Below are positions 1 to 12,700 of a stretch of DNA of 60,000 bases, in pieces. Positions within the stretch are counted from its first letter, which is position 1. The number at the start of each line of letters is the position of its first letter. The position numbers and the translations under genes were made by a program. The stretch lies in NCBI RefSeq assembly GCF_032854445.1, contig NC_088299.1:17851608-17911607 (forward strand), read 5' to 3'. Source of the DNA: Liolophura sinensis (taxonomy: Eukaryota > Mollusca > Polyplacophora > Chitonida > Chitonidae). Under the pieces are notes generated by a model. That model saw only the letters and a program-made list of their open reading frames with translations, had not been told where the DNA came from and searched no databases.

Positions 1-636
1 GCATAATTTAAAGTCCCAACTTAAGAGCAAGATACTTGAATGTTGTGAAATGTACGTTGTGGCCTCGGACCCCCATTAATTTTCCATAAGCGACAATGTT
101 AACGTCTAGCGCTGTAGCTCAGTCCCAAACATTCCGTGGCCATTAAGCTTTGGTGCATACCTGGCCCAGCCTGTGAGAAAGAAGCCATAAAAATCTTGAC
201 ATAGGTTGACCGTCAAAATCTGGACCTTTCCATGCCGGCAGCTGGGAGGCGTGCCTAGCAACGCCAAGGGGACGTCACTCGCAGCCTTATCACTACCTCA
301 CACCTTGTGTCCTCTCGCCCAGAATTTCAAACTTTCATCAATAAAGCTCATACCTCCTCAAAGTTTAGACAGTTTCCAGCATTTTAACACCAAGCATGCA
401 CCTGTGCACCAAAAATGGACGCCTGGGAGCAAAAAAAGACTTTATACCCTAAAATTCACAGAACTACAATCGTCCCTACCGAAAAACGGAAGTTGTAATG
501 GGGGTCTGTGTCCTTGTGTGCTTGGGTGCAATCAGGGTGAGATAACTCTTGTGGTAAGATTTATCTCCCATGCACCCAAACGGCATGCGGATACTGCATC
601 CATATTCCAGTGAAGTTTTTGTGTTGTTGTTGACAG
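1..636. other. No gene recognised upstream of the first exon
   Basis: A 135-codon open frame (206-613) is not coding-like. It probably belongs to the intron before exon a. I see no promoter, SINE or array here. Confidence 0.5.
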
Positions 637-759
637 GTATAACTATTATCTCCACATGACACACGATGTATATATTCCTCGGGAAGTCTCTGAAGGAGGA
701 TGTGGTCAGTCGTACGCTGAGGCCTGCTTCCATCTGCTCACAAGTATTGTACACAACAG
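637..759 (+). CDS. Exon a of the helical-repeat-like gene (first one seen)
   Basis: The acceptor is TTGTTGACAG ending at 636 and the donor is GTCGGT at 760. The exon starts with the last base of a split codon and ends with two bases of the next. It contains CGQSYAEACFHLLTSIVHN, an amphipathic helix-like stretch that reads as real coding sequence. No upstream partner exon was found in bases 1-636. Confidence 0.75.
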
Positions 760-3700
760 GTCGGTATTCTGACACCCCACACACACTGTTTGCGATTCAC
801 AAAACTATCAGCTACACCATTCTTATCTATACAAATAACACAAAAATATGAAAATGCTATCATTTGGGATGCCAAACATCTCACCCCTAAACCTTTTTGA
901 CATGGCACGCTTGACACATGGGAGAGTTTGCCATCATAAAGGTGAAAGATTTCTCAGTGTGTGATTAATGAGAAATCAGCATAAACAAGTATAACAGTCA
1001 TAATTGTCAGAGAAGCTCCAAAATGGCCACCATGCTATTTTTTTTCTCTAGGGTTCCTTTCGAACCCTGTGTAATCTGTTATGGTGCTTTTCTCAGCAGT
1101 TGTGGTGTGAGAAATCTTACTGCATGCCCCCAATGTCTGCGTGAGGATTTGAAAGGCTTCTCAGGGCACAGCAACAGGGAAGCAATGCTGAGGCTGTTAC
1201 AGGTGAGTATTGAGCAGACCTAGGCTGAGAGAGAACTTTAGTCCAAAGTGGTATGTATGTAAGATATATACATACAATATACACAAAATACAGATAAAAG
1301 CCATCTAAATATGGAGGTCTGCAGTTAGAGTGTTCAAAGGTACAAATTTACTTACCTTTGCGTTAGACGTTGGGACATTGGGCCTTAAACATATAAAAAT
1401 AAGTTTGTGCTAAGCAAAAAAATTGCTTTGTGATTCAAGGATTGTGTCGTCGGTGAAGGATCTTCAGGTGCCAGTTATAAGGCTGAGGAAAAAGGCATTA
1501 CCGAAGAAATGTTACTGGAGATTGACAGTTCAGAGAAGCTGGATGTTTCAGTTGTGTTGATATTGGCATGACATCCCCTTATGTCTTCTTTATAAGGAGT
1601 ATGGATCAGTTGTCAGTGGTAATGGAAAGTCTAGCGGCTGTCAACAGTGGCATTGCCTAACATGGTCCCGTATAACAGTCTCACTACCACCTTTGATTGT
1701 GAATTTTACAGAGGTCTACATTGAAGATGGCTTTCTGCCGATCTACACGAACTTGTGTGTTGCATTGGTTTTTCAGTTTATGATCTCGTTTTCTTTTGTC
1801 AGAATTTGAGCATGTTCTTGGTAAACAAAGATTGTCAGGGAGAGCAGACAGTTGACGGAGATGGTAGCAGCACTGTTACATTACCATGGTTACTACAGGC
1901 CATGCGCAGACTGACCAATGAGATCAAAGAGGGTGAAGGACAGGATCTGCAAATTTTGCTACAAGACTTCTTTAGGTGGGTCAAATAACAGTGAGAATAG
2001 TCATGTTCCTTGAAGTGTTACTTGTGTCCCAAGGTACACCAGGCAGACATGTTAAAACGATATAAAGGATATCCTATGGAACAGAGCTAACAACACGGCT
2101 CACGAGGATTAACAAAGAGTTACACTATTTAACCCCTGTAAGTAAAGAGTCCTGAAAAACAAAATCGTCTGATATGACTTATGGTAAGGCAGTTATTGCT
2201 GGAATGATGTCATGAGCATTGGCAAGTCTGGCGTCATTAGTGACTATACCTCAGTGATGGGTGACATCCAGTCTTCTTGCATGACGTCACACCAGGCAAA
2301 ATTGGAAACGACAGTAAACTTTTGTTTCAATATATCCTCGAATATTTACAACAGCTGTTTTAAAACAACACAATTTTTTCTTCCAATTTAGTCCGTCGCA
2401 CTATCTCTATCCTTATCACATAATTAACCAAGCTTTTAAGATGTGCCTGTCTTGACTCTGTAATGGCTAGTTCTGTGATATCGTAAGTTCATAATTATCA
2501 ACATCGCAGAAATGTCAAGAAGTAGCTGTGGTGTAGCTTTTTATGATGTCTGAGTATGGCAAATGTGTAAAATGGATTGATTGCCTTTTGTTATGTTAAA
2601 CAGTATAACTTTAGTAATTTGAAAGGTATATTGCCTTCCTGCAGACTGATATGTCACATATATGTACATGTATTGGTGAAACCAGACATGACACCATACC
2701 CAGTCACAGTATAAAAATGTCAAGCCAGATACAACAGCCAACCTGGTCACAGCATACTGAAACCAGACATGACACCCAACCCAGTCACAGTATGCTGAAA
2801 CCAGGCATGATATCCAACATAGTTGACATATGCTGAAAGCAGACATGACACCATACCAAGTCATGGTATACTGAAACCAGACATGACATGCCGCCCAGTC
2901 ACAGTATACTGAAACCAAACATGGCATCCAACCCAGTCACTGTGCTGAAACCAGACCTGGCACCGAACCCAGTCACAGTATGTTGAAAGCAGATATGATA
3001 TCCAACCGAGTCAAAGTATGCTGGAACCAGGCAGGACACCATACCAAGTCACAGTATATGTGTAATTTGGACACTGCACATTACACCCAGTCTATTCACA
3101 GTATATTGACACCAAACAAAGCACCCCACCCAGTCACAGTATACTGACACCAGACTGGGAAAACCTAAATTCTGTGCCACAGAAAAAAGCATCAGGTGTT
3201 AAATCAATGTCCTACCACGATGTTGTGCCATCACATTTCAGGGGTGCTACCTAAACCATAACATGACCTTTACCAACATATAAGCAGTTTTGTAGGGGAT
3301 GGTTGGACTCGATGGTAACACTGTATCTATGTGTTATGTGCACAGCTGACTAAGGAGATTGTGATGCTGTTGTTTTTTTCAGCATAGCACTAAGCCTTAC
3401 TCCCAGCCTCTTCTTCACCAACAACTTGTCTGAGGTGTGTGAAGGTCACCTCCAGGGGGCAGGACATGTCATCAACACCATCCTGGTCAGTTCTACCTAC
3501 AAATGAGTATAGAATCATCACTGATTGGCTGACAGTGGATATAGGATTTTATGGGTTAAAGCCTCCAACTTTGGTCACATTTGAATAAATGTAAAGGTGT
3601 GTACCTTAAATTCAGCAAAAGCTTTGACTTACATATTACATGCAATTACTTACATATTGAAGCCATTCAGAAATAAATCTGTATCAGTTTAAGACAGTAA

Positions 3701-6700
3701 CACTGAAATAATACAAGTGCATGTCATGGAATTGTTTGATGTGATACAAATCACTTGGTAGGGGTTTTTATTTTGAAATGTATATGTGATGTATTCATGT
3801 GAAATTTGTATTGGCAGTCTGTGCTTACTCAGATTGTCATTTTCTTCCTATAGCTAACAGTTGTTGTATTACTCTTGAAACCTATTTGGGGTAAGACCAA
3901 GAACTGGTTCTTGTCTGTCTTGTCTGCTGGGGCAGCACCATAAATGGGTTGTTATTAGGTCCGACCTGCTACAAAATGATATGGTTGTAATAAGACGGAA
4001 ATAATATTCATTGAGGTGTTGAACGAAGCATACTATTTGCTTGCTACATGCTAGAAGAATGCACTAATACATACAATTGAACAGATTCTCTCTGTACTTT
4101 TAACTTGCCCAGAAGAGAACCTACCACTGACATACATTGCCTGATGGACAATATATGTAAAAACAAAGCAGCTGCTTGAAAACCACTATACATGATACAA
4201 TCAGTTTATTATCATAAAAACGTAGTGATGTTTTTTTTTCAACAAAGCACACTTAAATTAATAATTAGTGCAGTGCAGCTAGTATCCCACTCCATCCCAC
4301 CGATTATAAGCTTATTTTATTATCTTTTAATGGCCAGACCTTTGCCATTCAGGCATGAGTCCATTGCTGTTTTCATTTATTATCTTGCATACTTTTTGCA
4401 CAGGGATTCTGCATAAATAGCCCTACAATATACCATAGTAACAACCAAGATCATTGGAGTCGATACAGAGACCAAAGTTGTGAGCAGACCCCTCCCCCCA
4501 AACCCCCTGGCCCCTGCCCCCCATCAGAACCAAGGCCTGGACCCCTCACATACACCCTCATTCTGCCAATGTTGACATTTCCCTGATACCTCATCTCTTC
4601 CCTCAGACCTATTCTCTTAGGGTCAAGCAGGCCCTGCTGGCTCCCCCAGTTATTATCTTAGTTACTGTCTGCATGACATGTTACCCCTTACGGACATGGT
4701 TTGGCAAAGATTGCTGCAATTAACAAGAGGAAATGATAGACACTTCCTTTGTAGTTCTGACCCCTGGCAATAAATTAATTTGCGAATTAGTCATAACTAG
4801 CTGGATTACATGCATTAGTTTTAATATTGACGTGATGAATTGGGAGATTGTCATTTTCCATGGGATAATCTTGAAAATTGGCTGGCAAGAAGTATTGTAC
4901 AGGGTGGTTATAGTGCTGTGACATGTGCATGTACCTCGCATCTTAAAGAAAAACATTTTTGATACAGTAGTCAGAATGTGTGGCTAATTTACCATCTGAT
5001 CCCAAAGACAATGGCTTGTGCCTTTATATCAGAATCATAATTAAATGATTGGCAAACTTTGTATACATACACAAGGGAAAGTCCAGAACTCCAAAGTTAT
5101 TCCTTCATCTGATCATCTGAATTTTTTAACCAGTCTGTTATAAAAATATGCGTGTGGGATACCTGGGGATATGCATGTGGGATACCTGGGGATATGCATG
5201 TGCCTCTAGTCCTCAAAGGTTAAAGTGCGATTCATGCTGTCTTTGTGTTTATTAGCTGATAAATTCATGATATATGTAGGTTTTCTTACTGACCTGATTG
5301 ATCCGTCACCATTGTATAAGTGAAAAATTCTTTGTGGATGGTGTCCGACATAAATCAAATAAATCAGAGTTACATGAATGACCTTGCAATCAGATGAAAT
5401 TCTTTGAAACAAAATACTTATTTATGCATGGTTGCAATGCCCTATTCAGACATGGTAATCACAATTCCCTTTTCTTTTGTTCTTTTTTTCGTTTTTTTTG
5501 CTGTGACACTTGAGTCGAGAGAATATTCATGTTTCCCTTCAACAATCAGTTTGATATTCTTGTCCAGTTCATATGTTGGTGTTTGGGTTGTATTGGAACA
5601 CATGTATGTCTTGCAGCAGTGTTCATTGTTGTACGATCATCATTTCATCATACATGACTCTCTGTAGAAATGCTTGCTCTTCCATCTGTTTTGCGTTTGT
5701 TTGTGATGGAAATCTGCATACTATTGAGTTGGTCCCTGAAGGGAAGGGTTTAGAGAACAAGCCCTGTTGATCTGTGTTATCCACGACACAGGAGTAGAAC
5801 AGGCCCCTGATCGCTTGTGTGATGAACAAATTTTGGTCGTTTAGTCGCACTTCAGTGATCACAGAGTGTCATTTACCCGATTAGCCCCAGCGGCAGGCAG
5901 CAGGGTAGCTACCCTGCTCTGCACGCGCGCGCGCCACCATTGATCAGTCTGCTGATGAGTCATGTCTTTGTCTTCGCATCCCCTGGGTAGTGTCACCCTC
6001 TCTCTCTCGTGTGTCAACCTAGGCAAGCTCTTCCTTTCACCCCACTCTCCCTGCCTCTCCCCATCCCCTTCTGCCTCTCCAGGTCAGTCCGTCATCCAGC
6101 CAATTCTTTGCTTTAATACAAACCTCAGAAGAAAAGCTATTGTGCCTCCGGCTGCCTTACTGCTTTGTGTTCCCACCGACCCAGGGGAGTTAAGGACAAA
6201 AATGAATGACAAGTTTTTCTCACACAAGCTCCATTCACAGTGTAAAACCAGGCCAGCAGAGCTGTGAGACTTAATTCACGACTTAATCTTAACAAGCTGC
6301 AATACCCTCTAGATTTGGATTGGTTTAAATAAAATCACTTATTGTTGATACGGGTTGAAAATGTTTTGTATTGATTTTGAAACAAGATGAGATTTATGTG
6401 CTTGTAATTGTTATGCATATGTATATTAAAATACATATTGATGTAAAATATATTCGTCTACTTCGTCTAGATAATATTTTATAATATCAGGGTGCATTTT
6501 GTCCTCAAAATTCGTTAAAACTCCTGGATAAATTAAATCCTATTGAAAGCCCTGGAAAAAAAAAAGTGAAAATTCCTGGAAACATTTGAAAATTCAGTTT
6601 TGTGTTGAGTAAAATGTTACTATATACATGTACATGTACATCATTCATATAGTAAAATGTTACTATATACATGTACATCATAGATATAGTAAAATGTTAC

Positions 6701-9700
6701 TACATACATGTACATCATTCATAGAGTAAAATGTTACTATATACATGTACATCATAGATATAGTAAAATGTTACTGTATACATGGTACATCATACATATA
6801 GTAAAATGTTATTATATACATGTACATCATTCATATAGTAAAATGTTATTATATACATGTACATCATTCATAGAGTAAAATGTTACTACATACATGAACA
6901 TCATTCATACAGTAAAATGTTACTACATACATGTACATCATACATATAGTAAAATGTTACTACATACATGTACATCATACATATAGTAAAATGTTACTAC
7001 ATACATGTACATCATTCATATAGTAAAATGTTATTATATACATGTACATCATTCATAGAGTAAAATGTTACTACATACATGAACATCATTCATACAGTAA
7101 AATGTTACTACATACATGTACATCATACATATAGTAAAATGTTACTACATACATGTACATCATACATATAGTAAAATGTTACTATATACATGTACGTCAT
7201 TCATATAGTAAAATGTTACTACATACATGTACATCATTCATAGAGTAAAATGTTACTATATACATGTACATCATAGATATAGTAAAATGTTACTGTATAC
7301 ATGGTACATCATACATATAGTAAAATGTTATTATATACATGTACATCATACATATAGTAAAATGTTACTATATACATGTACATCATTCATATAGTAAAAT
7401 GTTACCACATACATGTACATCATACATAGGGTAAAATGTTACTATATACATGTACATCATAGATATAGTAAAATGTTACTGTATACATGGTACATCATAC
7501 ATATAGTAAAATGTTATTATATACATGTACATCATAGATATAGTAAAATGTTACTATATACATGTACATCATACATGTAGTAAAATGTTATTATATACAT
7601 GTACATCATAGATATAGTAAAATGTTACTACATACATGTACATCATTCATATAGTAAAATGTTACTATATACATGTACATCATAGATATAGTAAAATGTT
7701 ACTATATACATGTACATCATACATATAGTAAAATGTTACTATATACATGTACATCATACATACAGTAAACGTTATTATATACATGTACATCATAGATATA
7801 GTAAAATGTTACTACATACATGTACATCATAGATATAGTAAAATGTTACTACATGTACATCATACATATAGTAAAATGTTACAACATACAGGGACATCAT
7901 AGATATAGTAAAATGTTACTACATGTACATCAAACATGCAGTAAAATGTTATTATATACATGTACATCATAGATATAGTAAAATGTTACTGTATACATGG
8001 TACATCATACAAATAGTAAAATGTTACTACATACATGTACATCATACATATAGTAAAATGTTACTACATACATGCACATCATAGATATAGTAAAATGTTA
8101 TTACATACATGTACATCATAGAGTAAAATGTTACTATATACATGTACATCATTCATAGAGTAAAATGTTACTACATACATGTACATCATACATGTAGTAA
8201 AATGTTACTATATATATTTACATCATACATATAGTAAAATGTTACTACATACATGTACATCATAGATTTAGTAAAATGTTACTACATATATGTACATTAT
8301 ACATATAGTAAAATGTTACTACATACATGTACATCATACATATAGTAAAATGTTACTATATACATGTACATCATACATATAGTAAAATGTTACTACATAC
8401 ATGTACATCATAGATTTAGTAAAATGTTACTACATACATGTACATCATTCACATAGTAAACTGTTACTACATACATGTACATTATACATAGAGTAAAATG
8501 TTACTATATACATGTACATCATACATGGAGTAAAATGTTACTATATACATGTACATCATTCATAGAGTAAAATGTTACTATATACATGTACATCATACAT
8601 ATAGTAAAATGTTACTATATACATGTACATCATACATATAGCAAAATGTTACTATATATATTTACATCATACATATAGTAAAATGTTACTACATACATGC
8701 ACATCATAGATATAGTAAAATGTTACTACATACATGTACATCATAGAGTAAAATGTTACTACATACATGTACATCATTCATAGAGTAAAATGTTGCTACA
8801 TACATGTACATCATACATATAGTAAAATGTTACTACATACATGTACATCATACATATAGTAAAATGTTACTATATATATTTACATCATACATATAGTAAA
8901 ATGTTACTACATACATGTACATCATAGATTTAGTAAAATGTTATTACATACATGTACATCATTCATATAGTAAACTGTTACTACATACATGTACATTATA
9001 CAGAGTAAAATGTTACTATATACATGTACATCATTCATATAGTAAAATGTTACTACATACATGTACATCACACATATAGTAAAATGTTACTATATACATG
9101 TACATCATACATAGAGTAAAATGTTACTATATACATGTACATCATACATGGAGTAAAATGTTACTATATACATGTACATCATTCATAGAGTAAAATGTTA
9201 CTATATACATGTACATCATACATAGAGTAAAATGTTACTATATACATGTACATCATACATGGAGTAAAATGTTACTATATACATGTACATCATACATGGA
9301 GTAAAATGTTACTATATACATGTACATCATTCATAGAGTAAAATGTTACTATATACATGTACATCATACATAGAGTAAAATGTTACTATATACATGTACA
9401 TCATACATGGAGTAAAATGTTACTATATACATGTACATCATATGTAGAATAAAGTGTTACTATATACATGTACATCATATGTAGAATAAAGTGTTACTAT
9501 ATACATGTACATCATAGATATAGTAAAATGTTACTACATACATGTACATCATAGATATAGTAAAATGTTACTACATACATGTACATCATAGATTGTTCAC
9601 AAGGAGGAAGAAGTGAATTCTTAGAGCTAACCTTTATTTTATTCATTCATGACATTCAATCACAGTCGCAAAAAGAATCGTATGAATAAGAAAATGAATG

Positions 9701-12700
9701 GAGGTATAGATCAATATGAAATAAAATCTGATACTCCTGAGTTGAAACATAACTTTGGAAGTGACCTTTGTTCACATTTATCTGTGTGATGTCTGGATGT
9801 GTTGAAAGTTTCCTCGTGTTGATTTATTTACTTAGTTGATTGGTGTTTTATTTCAGCAGAGGGGGAAACAAGATAAATGAAGGAAGGCAATGGAATTTTG
9901 AATGCTGAAATCATGTCCAGATAATGTTTTGAGATGGACTACCTGGTAATAGTAGTTCCGCTATAGTAATTTTGCTGTATCATCGAGATGGGGCACCTCT
10001 TGATAACCAGTTTTACAGATTCCAGTATTGTAATTGTCTGGTTTATGGTTGTTTATGGATCAGTGTCATAATGCTTTGTTTTGTTTTTTTCCCTTGCAGA
10101 AGGACCACATGACAGAAGGATGCTGTTTGCCGTTCCATCTCATTGCCTATCTGCTTCAGGTGATTATGGCTCCTTGTATACTGTAGAGTTGAAATATGAA
10201 AGGAAAATGGTAATGTAGTCAGAAATCCCAGGAATCTGTCCATACTACGGGGTCTGAGGCATGAGGTGTAATAACCAAGGGATATGTACTGTAAGTGTTG
10301 ATAAAGCCTAAATAAAATGGTAATGTAGTCAGAAATCCCAGGAATGTGTCCAGACTACGGGGTCTGAAGCATGAGGTGTAATAGCCAAGGGATATGTACT
10401 GTAAGTGTTGATAAAGCCTAAATAAAATGGTAATGTAGTCAGAAATCCCAGGAATGTGTCCAGACTACCGGGGCTTTGAGGTATGAGGTGTAATAACCAA
10501 GGGATATGTACTGTAAGTGTTGATAAAGCCTAAATAAAATGGTAATGTAGTCAGAAATCCCAGGAATGTGTCCAGACTACGGGGTCTGAGGCATGAGGTG
10601 TAATAGCCAAGGGATATGTACTGTAAGTGTTGATAAAGCCTAAATAAGATGGTAATGTAGTCAGAAATCCCAGGAATGTGTCCAGACTACCGGGGCTTTG
10701 AGGCATGAGGTGTAATAACCAAGGGATATGTACTGTAAGTGTTGATAAAGCCTAAATAAAATGGTAATGTAGTCAGAAATCCCAGGAATGTGTCCAGACT
10801 ACCGGGGCTTTGAGGCATGAGGTGTAATAACCAAGGGATATGTACTGTAAGTGTTGATAAAGCCTAAATAAAATGGTAATGTGTCAGAAATCTGTCCAGA
10901 CTACCGGGGCTTTGAGGCATGAGGTGTAATAACCAAGGGATATGTACTGTAAGTGTTGATAAAGCCTAAATAAAATGGTAATGTGTCAGAAATCCCAGGA
11001 ATGTGTCCAGACTACTGGGGCTTTGAGGCATGAAGTGTAATAACCAAGGGATATGTACTGTAAGTGTTGATAAGGCCTAAAAAAAATGGTAATGATCTAA
11101 ATGCAGATACATGATGCAGTCCGACTACAGGTATGCTTTGCCATATTTTCCTAGGTATAGTTTGATTACACAGTAAGATGAAGGTCAGAAAGGCATACCT
11201 TGAACTGGTGATAGATTCTGATCATGTTCTTCATTGGGCATGCTTGATAATAGATACAGTCTGTAGGCCACATTCCAAATATGTGCAACATTCTGCTGTT
11301 ACAGGGAATACAGTGACAAAACAAAATCACAATTTCATCCATTTTGGTCTGTAAAACCACTGACAATAATCGTTTTCTTTTATTCTTGTTGTAAGTCTTT
11401 CAAATAAAGTGTGTACTAACTTACTGGTGCTATTCATCTACATTACAGGCGCACCAAATGTGACAAATTAACAGTTCCCTGACAAAATATGAGAAAAACT
11501 TAAACCTCATTTGCCAAAGTATGAAATATCACTTGAGAAATTGTAACAAACTAACTTGTCCTCAGCCAATATAAGTGTGTCCATGTAGATGTACATAGAT
11601 TGCGTTAGACTGTTAGCCACAGTACATTTGGCTACTGTTTGGTACCTGCAGGATGTCCTAAGGTTGTCTCACACAGCCTTCCTGTGCTATGCTGAAAACT
11701 ACAGGCACACATATTGGAAGAGACGATCGATGGCTTCTGTTTCAAATATTTAGGTGTCTGTGTAAGATCATGAAGGGAGTGTATTTTTATGTGACAAATG
11801 TAAAGAATAACAGTAACCGTCAAAAGATTGATTAAATAATGGCCTGTCTCATGGCGGACACCACGGTTGAAATTGTTTACTGAATAACTCTAAATGTAAA
11901 TCCACGCCCACCAACACTAGATTTGTTTTGACTTAAGGCCCATTTAATACTTGTGAGAATAAAGATAAACTGGAAAATAGGGTTGAAACAACAAAGTTAA
12001 GGACCTCCCATATTTGGGCCAGCCTGCAGGATCAAAGGGGCTGGATTTCAAAACATGCCAACTCACAAAGTATTATTTAGCCTTAAGCATGTGAACAGCA
12101 TTGGGGCTAAACTCTCTGCTGAACTCCACTTGTACATTTTAAGAGAAAATCCAATAAAAAATAATAGTAAAAGCTATTGTCAATATCAGAAATACAGCGT
12201 GCTGAAATCTGAAACTAAAAGTACCTTCTCTTACATTCTAAAACTTTTTGAATACATGTAGAATTAAATGGATGATGTTATTATAGTTGGGCTTGGATGA
12301 GATCACAAGTTTCTCTGTTTCCCTGTATAGCATGCTTTTACAACCAGAATTCCTGAGCTCTGTTTAGGTTAAGAAAGTCCCTCTGGCTGTTTGATTAGTA
12401 AAGGAGTAGTGCTGTCCATTAAAGTAGTACAGCTATATGTAATCTGAATAGTGTTTATTGAAAACAACTGCAGTGTGTGTAAAATTGTGTGCTTGTGGTC
12501 TTCATATACATGTACCAGAAGGTTAGAACATGTACCAGAAGGTTAGAACTTGTACCAAAAGGTCAGAAGAAGGTTAGAACATGTACCAGAAGGTTAGAAG
12601 AAGGTTAGAACATGTACCAGAAGGTTAGAACATGTACCAAAAGGCTAGAAGAAGGTTAGAACACGTACCAGAAGGTTAGAACATGTTCCAGAAGGTTAGA

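Larger units (their letters stand above)
3486..6600 (+). other. Unique part of the intron between exons e and f
   Basis: This is mostly AT-rich single-copy sequence. It includes a C-rich patch near 4490-4560, a 24-bp duplication (GTGGGATACCTGGGGATATG) at 5150-5210, a CG-rich run near 5920-5935, and the two weak exon candidates listed separately. Confidence 0.5.

Noticed and set aside
206-613. 135-codon open frame at the left edge
   Set aside because: There is no compatible donor/acceptor with exon a and no coding character.
1116-1145. Zinc-ribbon-like CPQC in exon b
   Set aside because: Only one CxxC pair at suitable spacing is present; nothing supports a metal site.
6608-9592. CRISPR-like regular repeat
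   Set aside because: Units follow each other directly with no unique spacers, and the genome is animal. It is a satellite.
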